Position numbers and translations under genes: made by a program. A model generated the notes under the pieces. The model was not told the DNA's origin and did no database searches. It was given only the letters and a program-made list of their open reading frames with translations. A DNA stretch of 64,000 nt from an uncultured Roseibium sp. (lineage in GTDB: Bacteria; Pseudomonadota; Alphaproteobacteria; Rhizobiales; Stappiaceae): NCBI RefSeq assembly GCF_947496995.1, contig NZ_CANMFD010000003.1, forward strand, positions 1 through 64,000, given 5' to 3'. Each line of letters begins with the position of its first letter. The first letter of the stretch is position 1. Below are positions 49,769 to 61,766 of the stretch, in pieces.

Positions 49769-51604
49769 ATGGCGGAACTACCAACGGATAAGTGGGAACT
49801 CCTGGCATTCAGAAACAACCTGATCGCGCAACGGGACAAGGCCACCGCGACCGGAGACACCGCCAGCGCTCAGAAGATCCAGAAAAAGATCGACCACGTA
49901 CAAAAGACGATCAGCCGGATAGCGATGGAAGGAGCGGCCGGTATTGCGGCAGCGCTTGATGATCTCCGTAAGGAGCTGGAAGCGCTGACCGAAGAAGTGG
50001 AGAACTGGCCGTTCGGCTCCGCCGACGCCCCCGAGGATCACGAGAAGCCCAATCGGGACGACCAGCTCGCGGAAAATGACTTTCTCGATCCCGGCCCGGA
50101 TCAACCGCCCCCCGCCCCCGCACCCGTTGCGATCGGGACCACTCCAAGTGTGTCAGCAGGTTGGGCCGCGGCCTATACGAAGCTTTGGAACACGATGGAG
50201 GTTTCCGATACCTGGTCGAAGTCCTCTCGTTATATCTGCAAGAAAATCGTTTCAAACCAGCACCGTTACGCCAAGGCGGTGGATGGAACGACGGTTCCCT
50301 GGTGGTTCATCGCCATTGTTCATGCCATGGAATGCAGTCTCCGGTTCGACCAGCATCTGCATAATGGCGATACGCTGACAGCGCGGACCGTCCGGATACC
50401 GAAGGACCGGCCCGCCGCCGGATCGCCCCCTTTCAGCTGGGAGGAAAGCGCACGCGACGCGATGGAGTATGACCGTTTGCTCGGGATAAAAGACTGGTCT
50501 CTCGAAAGCGCTCTGTATCACTGGCACCGCTACAACGGCATCAACAACGAGTACAAGCGGCGAGGAATTCCCACCCCCTATTTGTGGAGCGGCTGTCGCC
50601 ACTACAAAAAGGGCAAATACGTCAAGGATGGCGTTTTTGATCCCGAAGCGGTGTCGAAGCAGGTCGGCGCGGCCGTCCTGCTGAAAACGCTGATCGAGCT
50701 GAAAGCGGTCAAACTTGATGGCAACAACAACAACATTGTCTCCAACGCCGGCTCCGCCTCCGGGGATGTGAACACAATCGAACTGCCCCTGACCTCCACG
50801 AACTTCAAACACGCCGTGGAGGAGTTTGAATTTCCCGGCAACCTCGCTGTCGGAGCTGGAGCTCCCGGAAGTTCCAACGCAATCAAGAAAAGCGTTCGAC
50901 GCGTCCAGGAGTGGCTGAACCTGAATGGCTTCAGCACCGGAATTGACGGAGATTTCGGCCCCTCGACAGAGATCCAGCTCAAACGCTTTCAAACCGCACT
51001 CGGACGCCCGGTAACGGGTGAACTCGACGAGGAAACCTGGGTCACACTGACCGGCCCGATGCGCCGCGCCCTGGCCCCGATCGAGTTCGCCCCATCGACC
51101 AGCTTCGAGGAAGCCGTCGTCCGGATCGCAAAACAGCATGTTGCCGAAACGCCAATCGAGGTGGGCGGCGCCAACTGCGGTCCATGGGTTCGGCTCTACA
51201 TGCGCGGCAAGCAGGGATCGGACCAGCTGTGGTGCGCCGGGTTTGCCTGCCTGATCGTCGCCCAGGCGGCGCGCGACCTGAAGCAGAAACTGCCGTTCAC
51301 ACGAAGGGTCGGCGTCGACGATCTTGTCGAGGATGCGAAAAACGCCAATCGTTTCATCAGAGGATCCAGGTTGGATACAGCCCAAAAACGGCTGTCCGCC
51401 CTTCGACCTGGCATGTTGTTCGTCATCAGAAAGACATCGACGGACTGGACGCATGTCGGCATCGTTCGCAAGGTCAACGAAGACACCTTCGAGACCTACG
51501 AGGGCAACACCAACAAGGCCGGCGGCAGGGATGGCATCATCGCATGCGAAAAAAACCGCAGCTACAAATCACGGGATTTTCTGAAGTTGCTGAAAGACTC
51601 GTAA
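49769..51604 (+). CDS. Three-domain peptidoglycan hydrolase without signal peptide
   Basis: The 611-residue protein starts with a coiled-coil region (residues 10-80) and a Pro-rich linker (105-120). Residues about 130-310 resemble a muramidase-like domain: VPWWFIAIVHAMECSLRFDQHLHNGDTL with candidate catalytic Glu188, PPFSWEESARDAM, and PYLWSGCRHYKKGKYVKDGVFD. Residues 371-428 are a peptidoglycan-binding domain 1 (VRRVQEWLNLNGFSTGIDGDFGPSTEIQLKRFQ). The C-terminus is CHAP/NlpC-like: GANCGPWVRLYM, SDQLWCAGFACLI with candidate nucleophile Cys489, then DWTHVGIVRKV with the His. No signal peptide is present, so export would need a phage-, T6SS- or lysis-type route. GGGAGG supports the start. Confidence 0.85.
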   Translation: MAELPTDKWELLAFRNNLIAQRDKATATGDTASAQKIQKKIDHVQKTISRIAMEGAAGIAAALDDLRKELEALTEEVENWPFGSADAPEDHEKPNRDDQLAENDFLDPGPDQPPPAPAPVAIGTTPSVSAGWAAAYTKLWNTMEVSDTWSKSSRYICKKIVSNQHRYAKAVDGTTVPWWFIAIVHAMECSLRFDQHLHNGDTLTARTVRIPKDRPAAGSPPFSWEESARDAMEYDRLLGIKDWSLESALYHWHRYNGINNEYKRRGIPTPYLWSGCRHYKKGKYVKDGVFDPEAVSKQVGAAVLLKTLIELKAVKLDGNNNNIVSNAGSASGDVNTIELPLTSTNFKHAVEEFEFPGNLAVGAGAPGSSNAIKKSVRRVQEWLNLNGFSTGIDGDFGPSTEIQLKRFQTALGRPVTGELDEETWVTLTGPMRRALAPIEFAPSTSFEEAVVRIAKQHVAETPIEVGGANCGPWVRLYMRGKQGSDQLWCAGFACLIVAQAARDLKQKLPFTRRVGVDDLVEDAKNANRFIRGSRLDTAQKRLSALRPGMLFVIRKTSTDWTHVGIVRKVNEDTFETYEGNTNKAGGRDGIIACEKNRSYKSRDFLKLLKDS

Positions 51605-51673
51605 CGGGAAACCCCGATTTGTTTGAACCGCAATGACTGTCGTGTGGTCTTCCGGCCGTGGTTGGAACGCCCC

Positions 51674-51697
51674 CTCCTGACACCCTCCTGTCAGGAG
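51674..51697. other. Perfect stem-loop between the hydrolase gene and uvrB
   Basis: CTCCTGACA (51674-51682) pairs with TGTCAGGAG (51689-51697) around ccctcc. A T5 run occurs about 17 bases later, so it may be a weak terminator of the hydrolase gene or a structure in the uvrB leader. Confidence 0.6.
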
Positions 51698-51779
51698 ACC
51701 GGCAGGAAGTGGGTTTTTCCGGAACAAAGCCGCAACCGGCCCCTTTTCTCGCGGCCGCAACCGGACCATATTGCAGGGC

Positions 51780-54701
<2,922 letters not shown>

Positions 54702-54719
54702 GAAGCGGCCGCGCCTATG

Positions 54720-54872
54720 GCGCGAAATATATCTGGATACCAGATCGGCGTTCGGCTAGCGCCTCGCTGGTCTGGTATGACGGAGAAAGACGAAGGCTCG
54801 CGCGCCAGCGCGTCATACCCGACAAGTGCAGCACCGCTGCGCGCCGATCTGGTATCCAGACATCAGCGCGAG
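54720..54872. repeat. Palindromic repeat copy A
   Basis: One of two direct ~150-bp copies flanking the GIY-YIG gene. The outer arms (54729-54746 and 54846-54863) are an inverted repeat around the core CTGGATACCAGATC with one mismatch. Inner arms (GGTCTGGTATGAC near 54769-54781 and GTCATACCCGAC near 54812-54823) give a nested hairpin. The ends and the inner arms are conserved with copy B, while the central loops differ. Confidence 0.9.
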
Positions 54873-54888
54873 AGCCAGCGAGCACCGT

Positions 54889-55176
54889 CTAGAACAACCC
54901 CGTTTCCGAAAGGTCCCGCCAGTCCGGATTGCTCTTTTCGATCAGTTCGATCTTCCACGAGCGGTTCCAGGCCTTGAGCTGCTTCTCGCGAGCGATGGCC
55001 TCGTCGATGCGGTCATGGAATTCAGCATAGACCAGGCAGGTGACACCGTAGGTTTTTGAAAACCCCTCCACCAGGCCATTTTGATGTTCATACATTCGGC
55101 GCGGCAGGTCCGTTGTCACGCCGATATAGAGCGTGCCGTTGCGGCCGGAGGCGAGGATGTAGACGGCGGCGGGCAT
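54889..55176 (-). CDS. GIY-YIG domain nuclease-like protein
   Basis: The 95-residue protein is a single GIY-YIG domain: AVYILASGRNGTLYIGVTTDLPRRMYEHQNG (the Y-I-L ... Y-I-G motif and following Arg), then GVTCLVYAEFHDRIDEAIAREKQLKAWNRSWKIELIEKSNPDW. It is the small stand-alone type related to the UvrC N-terminal nuclease. It lies between two direct copies of a palindromic repeat: copy A begins 17 bp after its stop and copy B about 54 bp before its start. This resembles a REPtron, in which a nuclease gene is flanked by the palindromes it acts on, although REPtrons use a different (RAYT) enzyme. Confidence 0.9.
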   Translation of the reverse strand: MPAAVYILASGRNGTLYIGVTTDLPRRMYEHQNGLVEGFSKTYGVTCLVYAEFHDRIDEAIAREKQLKAWNRSWKIELIEKSNPDWRDLSETGLF

Positions 55177-55230
55177 GGTGAAGGTTCAGGTGGGTTGGGT
55201 GGAGGTAAATTTGAATAGGGCCGCGCTGAC

Positions 55231-55381
55231 GCGCGAAATATGTCTGGATACCAGATCTGCATGCAGCAAGCTGCACTTGTCTGGTATGACGGAGAAAGAT
55301 GAAAGACCGCGCGGCAGCGCGTCATACCCGACAAGCGCAGCACCGCTGCGCGCCGATCTGGTATCCAGACATCAGCGCGAG
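55231..55381. repeat. Palindromic repeat copy B
   Basis: Second direct copy. The outer arms, ATGTCTGGATACCAGATC (55240-55257) and its exact complement (55355-55372), are a perfect 18-bp inverted repeat. The inner arms (55279-55290 and 55321-55332) match except for one base. Together they could fold into a cruciform with a secondary hairpin. Identity with copy A is high over the ends and over the segment from GGTATGACGGAGAAAGA onwards. Confidence 0.92.
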
Positions 55382-55446
55382 CGCGGCGAGCCTTCCGTCA
55401 ATTCCGATAAACTCGCACCGGACCCGCAGCTCCAGCGCCGCCGGCC

Positions 55447-55620
55447 TCAGATCCCCTTGAACAGCACCCCGGCCGCCAGGATCACATAGGCCGCGATCAG
55501 GAGCCACAGCGTCGAGACGCCGATGCTCGGAATGGCGATGCCGGCCAGCGGCAGGACGGCGATGACGAAAAGGACGAGGGAAATCAGGAAGACGATGAAG
55601 GAAGGGGCAGTCAGTCTCAT
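55447..55620 (-). CDS. 57-residue small membrane protein
   Basis: A short frame with two hydrophobic segments: FIVFLISLVLFVIAVLPLAGI and STLWLLIAAYVILAAGVLF, ending KGI. GGAG seven bases before the ATG at 55620 is a good ribosome binding site. Both the hydrophobic pattern and the ribosome binding site support a real gene. Family not recognised. It is just beyond repeat copy B. Confidence 0.7.
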   Translation of the reverse strand: MRLTAPSFIVFLISLVLFVIAVLPLAGIAIPSIGVSTLWLLIAAYVILAAGVLFKGI

Positions 55621-55889
55621 GGGGCATCTCCGGATGGCGGATTGGTGTCGATGTGGGTAACCGGCTGTGGGCTTTCTGCCCGGACCGGGAAAGAGAATCC
55701 TGGTGCCTGCAAGGCGCGGTCACGAGGCCCGACCCTGTTTGAATTGTCAATACGGATTGGCGATGTCCCCAGAACAGGAAACAGGCCTCCCCTCCCCCTC
55801 GGTCATCAACTCATTGCGTTGGTGACCGAGGAGAGAAGGAAAAGCCGGTTCTGTCCTGTCTTCCGGGAGAGACAATTCCCGGGGCCAGC

Positions 55890-57755
55890 CTACCGCGCGC
55901 TGGTGCTCAGCAGCGGGGTGATGTTGCGCAGGGTGACGCGGCGGTTTCTCTCTTCGGCACCCTGGGTGTCGATCTTCAGATAGGATTCGCCATAGCCCTG
56001 AACGACCATGTTCTCCGGCGGAACGTCGTAGAGTTCCGCGAGAATGCGGGCGACGGTTTCGGCGCGCCGGTCCGACAGGGCAAGGTTGGACACCTCCGAG
56101 CCGACAGCGTCGGTGTGGCCCTCGATCAGAAGAACAGTCGTCGGGTCTTCCTCGATCAGCGCGGCGGAGGCGCGGGCGAGGTCCTGCAGGAGCGGTACCT
56201 GGCTCTGGCGCACAACGGCGCTGCCGGTTTCGAAGGTGACGGTGTCGAGATCGACGCGGCGCATCTTGTCACGCAGGCGCTCGCTCTCGCGGACCTCGCG
56301 CAATGTGTAGGCCTGTTCGACGTCCTCCACCGGCGGTGCCGCGAACGTGTCGTAGATATCTTCATAGCTGGCGCGGCCGGCGGGCACGATGTAGCGCTCG
56401 CGCGGGATGCCCACCCGAACCGGCGGCAGGTCGCGGTCGTAGTTCCGGCGGCGACGGTCGTCCTGGCGGTTATCGATCAGCACGTATTCGCGGTTGTCCG
56501 GCATGATCCGTGAGCGGTAGAGAATGAACCCGCCCTCGTCGCGGATGGTGACGATGCGCACGCCGTTGCGGCGCGTGACCGTCTCGCGGGTGCGTCCGCC
56601 GCGCAGACGCTCGGCACGCACTTCCGCATCGCCGTAGCGCAGCAGGCTGCTTTCATCCTTGCGCACCTGATATTCGCCGTCGCGTTCGACGATGATCCGG
56701 TCACCCTGGTCTTCCACCACCTTGCCGCCCAGCGCCGGGATCAGCATGCCGATGCCCGCACCGACTGCGGCGGCACCGAGCAGTTCCAGACGGCGGTCGC
56801 GCGCTTCGTCGCGGCGGCGCTCCTCGCGTTCCTTGTTCTGTGCACGCTGCGCGTCGGTGGCATCGTCTGAAATCACGGCCGCCGGCTCTTCCGGCTGGCC
56901 GGAGGCCTGCGCCTTGATCGGATCACCGGGTTCGGTGCTCGCCTCCCCGGCCGGCCGGCGCCCCGTTCGCTCGCCCTTCGACGGCGTTGCGTCGGACGGA
57001 GTTTCTTTTACCTGTGTTTCCTGCGCCGGAGCTTCATCAGCGGCTGTGTTCTCGGTTGAAGCTTCGCCAGACGTCTCGGGTTCAACCACCGGCTTTTCGG
57101 CAGGAGTTGCCTTTTCTTCGCTCGGGGCAGACGCCGCGGGCTTTTCAGCCGGAGCCGTTGTTTCGGGCGTCTCTTCCGTCACCGGAGCAGGCTCCGCAGC
57201 AGGAGCTTCTTCCGACGGTGCACTGTCCGGCGCGGCCGGCTGCACGGCTTGCGGCTCTTCAGCGGGTTTTTCTCTCGGCGTATTTACTTCCGGTGCCTGC
57301 TCTTCCACGGGAGCGGGTTTTTCGGCAGGTGCGGCGTCTTCCGCGGGTTCAGCCGCAGGCGCTTCTTCCTGTGCCTCCTGTTCCACCGGCGCAGGTTCTG
57401 CAGGAGCCGGTGCCTCTACAGGTGCCGGAGCCTCGGGTGTCACTGGTTCGGGCACGACATCACCGGTCTCTGGAGCGACTTCAGGTGCCGCTTCCACGGC
57501 TTCCGGTGCGGAATTGTCCACGGCGGGGCGCACATTCTCGGGAGACGCGGGCTCGGAAGACGCAGGCGCAGGTGCGGCCGGCGCATCGGCAGCATTCTCT
57601 CCGCCTTCAACGGTCTTCCCGTCCTCGCAGGCCTGAGGCGTTGCGGCGCAGTCGACTGCTGTGTCCTGCGCGTAGCTCACATTCGGCGGGATCTGCAAGC
57701 CAAACGCCAGCACCGCGGCCAGCGCGGTTGAATTACGCAAATGTCTCGATGTCAT
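55890..57755 (-). CDS. OmpA-family protein with long Pro/Ala/Glu-rich region
   Basis: A signal peptide (MTSRHLRNSTALAAVLAFGLQIPPNVSYA) is followed by about 260 residues of low-complexity Pro/Ala/Glu sequence. An Arg-rich segment, a hydrophobic glycine-rich segment (LLGAAAVGAGIGMLIPALGG) and a middle domain follow. The protein ends with a C-terminal OmpA/MotB peptidoglycan-binding domain (VTFETGSAVVRQSQVPLLQDLARA; LLIEGHTDAVGSEVSNLALSDRRAETVARIL; GYGESYLKI). It probably sits in the outer membrane or periplasm and ties it to peptidoglycan. The low-complexity part is similar in style to the TonB-like gene at the left edge. Confidence 0.9.
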   Translation of the reverse strand: MTSRHLRNSTALAAVLAFGLQIPPNVSYAQDTAVDCAATPQACEDGKTVEGGENAADAPAAPAPASSEPASPENVRPAVDNSAPEAVEAAPEVAPETGDVVPEPVTPEAPAPVEAPAPAEPAPVEQEAQEEAPAAEPAEDAAPAEKPAPVEEQAPEVNTPREKPAEEPQAVQPAAPDSAPSEEAPAAEPAPVTEETPETTAPAEKPAASAPSEEKATPAEKPVVEPETSGEASTENTAADEAPAQETQVKETPSDATPSKGERTGRRPAGEASTEPGDPIKAQASGQPEEPAAVISDDATDAQRAQNKEREERRRDEARDRRLELLGAAAVGAGIGMLIPALGGKVVEDQGDRIIVERDGEYQVRKDESSLLRYGDAEVRAERLRGGRTRETVTRRNGVRIVTIRDEGGFILYRSRIMPDNREYVLIDNRQDDRRRRNYDRDLPPVRVGIPRERYIVPAGRASYEDIYDTFAAPPVEDVEQAYTLREVRESERLRDKMRRVDLDTVTFETGSAVVRQSQVPLLQDLARASAALIEEDPTTVLLIEGHTDAVGSEVSNLALSDRRAETVARILAELYDVPPENMVVQGYGESYLKIDTQGAEERNRRVTLRNITPLLSTSAR

Positions 57756-57970
57756 GATGTTTCCTCTTGGCTGCGTGCCGGTTCACCCGGTGTTACCGGG
57801 CAAACGGCCAGCTGAGCCGTTCGTTCCAGCTCCCATCCAGATTGACATCTTCTGCCCCGGCGTCATTGTTGCCAGGCATGTGCCGTGAATTTCCCTTTTC
57901 TGGAACTTTCGCGGTGCGAGGGGAAGGCTAAGTCGGATGCAGTCCGGCAATCTTGGGAGATGGTCTGCGC

Positions 57971-59170
57971 ATGAGACGCTGTATTTCGGATTTTTGTGTG
58001 GCGTTGTTTACGGTTCTTTTCATGGGAACCGCGTCGGCGGAGTTGGCCGAAACCACCTATGGCGACTGGTCGGTCCGCTGCGATGACAAGACCTACTGCA
58101 TCGCCGAAAGCCGGGGCACAGGGTCCAACGGCGAGGCTTTCAGACTGAAGGTGGAGCGCGGAGCCAAACCGGAGTCGCAGGTGTTCGTCACGCTCCGGCC
58201 GGCGACGAAGCTGGAAGTCGGCATGCGGGCCCGGATCGAGGTGGAGGGCGAGGAAGAGAATTACGGCTTCTTCGGCCTTGCCGAGAAGATCTATACCGGC
58301 AACGAGATGACCTTCGGCGGAGACGCAGACCGGGACCTGATGGAAAATCTCCGCCTCGGCATGAACGCCGACATCCAGATCCAGTATGGCATCCCGGCGG
58401 ACACTCTCACCTACCGCGTGTCGCTCACCGGCCTCACCCACGCGCTGTTGCGGATCGACGAAGAACAGGGACGCATCGGCAGGACGGACGCTATCGTCGC
58501 CTGGGGCGGGCTCCCTGCGGATGCGGAGACGCTGGTCGCCGCCGTACCGGCCACGCAGTCGGAAGCCCCGAAATCCACCGCCGCTTCTGCAGCCCCGGCG
58601 CCGAGCGCAGCGCAAACGGATTTGCCACCGCCTGTCATGCCGTCTCAGGAGACAAACAACAGCGGCATCGATCGCGGTGCCCAGGGCCTTGTTTATGAGG
58701 TTTCCGAGATCCCGGATGACATACAGATGATGGGCATACGCACGCTCGACTGTCAGCTCGACGAGACCGTGCCCGCCTTCGGCGCGCAATATTTCGCTGA
58801 AGGCGATGTGGAAACCTGGGTCGTTCCTTGTCAGATGGCGGATGCCAACGTGCCCTATTTCCTCGCGATCCACATTCCCTTTAACCCGTCGCTCGACGAG
58901 TGGAAGGAGTTCGAAACGCCGCCCGGCTTCAACCAGCCCAATCACGCGCTGGTCAACAATCTCTTCTACGACCCGTCCACCGGCCAGGTCACCGGCACCA
59001 CCTATTACGGCCCCGGTTATGACTGTGGCGCCTTCGAGCGCCACGAGATGGAAGCTGAATCCGGCGATTACACCCTTATCGAATATCTGGAAAAATCCGA
59101 CTGCGACGGCGTCACCGGACCACCCGAAGGCTGGCCGCTCAGCTGGACGATTGACGAGATGGGAGGCTGA
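57971..59170 (+). CDS. DUF1176 family secreted protein
   Basis: A signal peptide (RRCISDFCVALFTVLFMGTASA) precedes TTYGDWSVRCDDKTYCIAESRGT. A domain with LTHALLRIDEEQGRIGRTDAIVAWGGLPADA, a Pro/Ala-rich linker and a C-terminal half follow. The C-terminal half has WVVPCQMADANVPYFLAI and TGTTYYGPGYDCGAFERHEMEAESGDYTLIEYLEKSDCDG. This pattern, including paired cysteines, fits DUF1176, a periplasmic family of unknown function. The ATG at 57971 is used; the TTG at 57953 would add six residues. Confidence 0.8.
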   Translation: MRRCISDFCVALFTVLFMGTASAELAETTYGDWSVRCDDKTYCIAESRGTGSNGEAFRLKVERGAKPESQVFVTLRPATKLEVGMRARIEVEGEEENYGFFGLAEKIYTGNEMTFGGDADRDLMENLRLGMNADIQIQYGIPADTLTYRVSLTGLTHALLRIDEEQGRIGRTDAIVAWGGLPADAETLVAAVPATQSEAPKSTAASAAPAPSAAQTDLPPPVMPSQETNNSGIDRGAQGLVYEVSEIPDDIQMMGIRTLDCQLDETVPAFGAQYFAEGDVETWVVPCQMADANVPYFLAIHIPFNPSLDEWKEFETPPGFNQPNHALVNNLFYDPSTGQVTGTTYYGPGYDCGAFERHEMEAESGDYTLIEYLEKSDCDGVTGPPEGWPLSWTIDEMGG

Positions 59171-59388
59171 CCCGCAGGCGCAGGTTTGCGCCCGGCGGTT
59201 AACCATAGGCTCAAAAACCCTGAAAAATGCGGAGGAATCTGTCTTTTTGAGGTAACACTTGCCGCGGTATTCTGCAGTGTAGTCTGCGTGAGTCGTTGAA
59301 ACACCCGGGACTTCTGGGTTAAGAAAGAGTTAATGTATTGCGTATCTGCCGCCGGACTCGTGCCGGCGTGGAAGTTCAGGAGACAGGA

Positions 59389-60873
59389 ATGGGCATTTTC
59401 TCGAAATCTTCGCGCCCGGGCGATGAGCAGGAGCAGCAGGTTGAGAGCGGGGCATCCGGCACCGAAATGCAGGAAGACGCGCAGCTTCCGGAAAGAAGCA
59501 ATGTCGAGCATCTTTCGCCTTTTGCTCTGAAGATGCAGGAAAAGATGAACCAGCTGGACGGGCTCAAGTCCCGGGTCGGCGGGCTCAATCAGACGTTCGA
59601 CCAGATGGCCGCCTTTGCCGCGGAAAGCCAGACGTCGATCCGCCTGATGTCCGAGTTTCTGGAAGCTTCGCGCGCCAGCGTCGAGACCGAAGTCCGGTTG
59701 AAGTCGCAAAATGCCAAGATCTCGACCGACCTTCTGGACGCAGACCACAAGGTGAGAACACTCACCACCCAGCTGGAAGATGCCCAAGCGGAAGTCCATT
59801 CGCTTCGCAAACGCACCACCGAGACCCGCACGGCGCTGGAAACCGCCCGTAACGACATCGTCTCGATCCGCGACAACAACAAGAAGATCAACGACGAGTA
59901 CCGGCTGCAGAGCGCCAAGCTGGTGGAGGCCAATTCGCAGGTCGCCGATCTCAGCGGCGAGCTCAACGACCTGAAGGCCAAGTTCGAGACGCTGGAAAAG
60001 CATGCCGAGAACATCGGCTCGGACCTGGAAGCTGTCAGGCACCGGGAAAAGGAACTGCAGCAGAACCTGTCTGAAAGCGCCAAGCTGCTGGAAGACGAGA
60101 TCCGCAAGAACAATCTGGTCACCAGCGAGCTGGAAGCCTCCAAGCGCGAGCTGGGCGAATTCCGCAACGACAATATCGACCTGAAGTCCCATCTCGACGT
60201 CGCCAGCCAGGAGCTGGTCTACGCCAAGACGAGGCTGGAGGAAGAACAGCGCAAGCATGACAACGAGGTCTATGCGCTGAATGCGGAAATCGAGAATCTC
60301 TCCTCCCAGCGCCGCATCGGTGCCCAGTCGCTGCAGGAAATGGCCCGCGAGAATTCCACGCTCAAGGAGCGCAACCGCGACCTCCTCAAGCGCATGCAGG
60401 AAATCGAACACCTTCTCGACAGTGCCCAGAAGAACCACGAGAAGGACCGCAACGAGCTGATGGCGACCTCCGCCAAGCTGCGCGAACTCAACCTGCGCTA
60501 CAATTCGGCTCTCACGGACCTCAACCACCAGCGCAATCAGAACCAGAAATTCGCCGACAATCTTGAAGATCTCATCGAAGAAAACAAACGTCTACAGCGG
60601 TACAAGATCCAGGTGGACACCGCCAACGAGCAGATCGTCCAGCTCAAATCGGTCATCACCAACTACCAGATGGCCATGGAAGGCAAGGGACCGGCCGAAG
60701 AGCTGGGCCTGACCGAGAGCTACGACCCGATCGCGGAACTCGGCATCACCGAGCCTCTGCCGACGGAGCTGGATCCGATCGACCTCGACGACGACGCCTC
60801 CGGCGACGAAGGACCGGATGACGACACCCCGTCCGGCGGTGACGACAAGAAGATCGTCAAGCTGCGCGACTGA
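59389..60873 (+). CDS. Long coiled-coil protein
   Basis: The 494-residue protein is predicted to be coiled coil from about residue 45 to 420, with long heptad-rich runs of Leu/Glu/Lys/Arg such as SELEASKRELGEFRNDNIDLKSHLDVASQELVYAK. It has a short polar N-terminus and a very acidic C-terminal tail (DPIDLDDDASGDEGPDDD). No signal peptide or membrane segment is seen, so it is cytoplasmic. I do not recognise the family; a structural or cell-shape/polarity role is possible but not shown. AGGAGAC before the ATG supports the start, and a terminator follows. Confidence 0.85.
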   Translation: MGIFSKSSRPGDEQEQQVESGASGTEMQEDAQLPERSNVEHLSPFALKMQEKMNQLDGLKSRVGGLNQTFDQMAAFAAESQTSIRLMSEFLEASRASVETEVRLKSQNAKISTDLLDADHKVRTLTTQLEDAQAEVHSLRKRTTETRTALETARNDIVSIRDNNKKINDEYRLQSAKLVEANSQVADLSGELNDLKAKFETLEKHAENIGSDLEAVRHREKELQQNLSESAKLLEDEIRKNNLVTSELEASKRELGEFRNDNIDLKSHLDVASQELVYAKTRLEEEQRKHDNEVYALNAEIENLSSQRRIGAQSLQEMARENSTLKERNRDLLKRMQEIEHLLDSAQKNHEKDRNELMATSAKLRELNLRYNSALTDLNHQRNQNQKFADNLEDLIEENKRLQRYKIQVDTANEQIVQLKSVITNYQMAMEGKGPAEELGLTESYDPIAELGITEPLPTELDPIDLDDDASGDEGPDDDTPSGGDDKKIVKLRD

Positions 60874-60896
60874 TTTTCGACGCACCTGAAATCAAA

Positions 60897-60928
60897 AAGC
60901 CCCGGCCTTGAGCCGGGGCTTTGTTTTG
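60897..60928. terminator. Bidirectional terminator between the coiled-coil gene and clpS
   Basis: AAGCCCCGGC (60897-60906) pairs perfectly with GCCGGGGCTT (60912-60921) around cttga and is followed by tgtttt on the plus strand and by TTTTTG on the minus strand. It serves both convergent genes. Confidence 0.93.
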
Positions 60929-60979
60929 GAGCGTGTTCGCGTTCAAGCGGCAAGGTTTACAGGTTACGGATCCCGCAGC

Positions 60980-61282
60980 CTATTCCGGCTCGACGGCCAA
61001 TTGCAGCGGATAGCCCAGTTCGCTGGCCGCATCGATGGCCCTGGTGGCCTTGGTCTCCGCGACGTCCCTTGGATAGACGGAAACGACGCAGGCCCCCTTC
61101 TGGTGGGCGGTCATCATGACGACCTCCGCCTGAGCCATGTCCAGACGGAACTCCGCTTTCAGGATGAGCACAACGAATTCCCGCGGCGTGTAGTCGTCGT
61201 TCAGCAGAATGACCTTGTAGAGCTTCGGCTTCTGAAGCTTGGTCTTCTGCTGCAGTTTCGGTTTGAAATCGATATCGCTCAT
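60980..61282 (-). CDS. clpS: ATP-dependent Clp protease adaptor ClpS
   Basis: ClpS delivers N-degron substrates to ClpAP. The 100-residue protein has the conserved core YKVILLNDDYTPREFVVLILKAEFRLDMAQAEVVMMTAHQKGACVVSVYPRDVAETKATRAI (given as the family core), including the NDDYTP loop and the H-x-x-G element. No clpA follows in this window. It is separated from the chalcone-isomerase-like gene by about 480 bp. Confidence 0.97.
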   Translation of the reverse strand: MSDIDFKPKLQQKTKLQKPKLYKVILLNDDYTPREFVVLILKAEFRLDMAQAEVVMMTAHQKGACVVSVYPRDVAETKATRAIDAASELGYPLQLAVEPE

Positions 61283-61766
61283 AGCACTGACCCTGGATCG
61301 TCACGACGTCTCGCGAACCGGCTGCACGGTGGAAGACTCGAGCGATCTATATTCCTTGAAAGTCCTGTTTGCGTTCCAACGAACGCATATCGTTCCGGGC
61401 AACGCACCCGGAAATCCGGCACTGTAGGCAAGCTGCCGACCGTCTGCCGGAACACCTGCGCCTGACGCCTGAAATATCCTGAACGCGGCACAACCTGTCC
61501 GATCGTTCGTACCCGCGTTCACAGCCAATATAATGCAAGCTGAAATCGAAGAAAACACGACATCTTGAAATTTGTCGGAAAACAATGCCGCTGCAGGACG
61601 TATTGCGATCAAATTCCAGAAAAACTGGACTGGGAGTTGCGGCAGTCCGCTGTTTCGGCGTTATTTTCATCGCCTCTCCATCAGAATTTGCCCCCGGCCG
61701 ATCCGAAAGATCTTTGCTTGCGTAGAAGTCAGGTCTCAGGCTTGACGTAAATTCTGGAGGGATATC
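61283..61766. other. Divergent intergenic region clpS / chalcone-isomerase-like gene
   Basis: About 480 bp with moderate GC. It must hold the promoters of both flanking genes; I did not find a sigma factor site I can defend. Large open frames on the minus strand (61347-62438) are antisense to the real plus-strand gene and lack family similarity. Confidence 0.5.

Noticed and set aside
51722..51736. LexA/SOS box before uvrB (GAAC-N7-CAAC)
   Set aside because: One mismatch from the alphaproteobacterial GAAC-N7-GAAC consensus; mentioned with uvrB but not called as a site.
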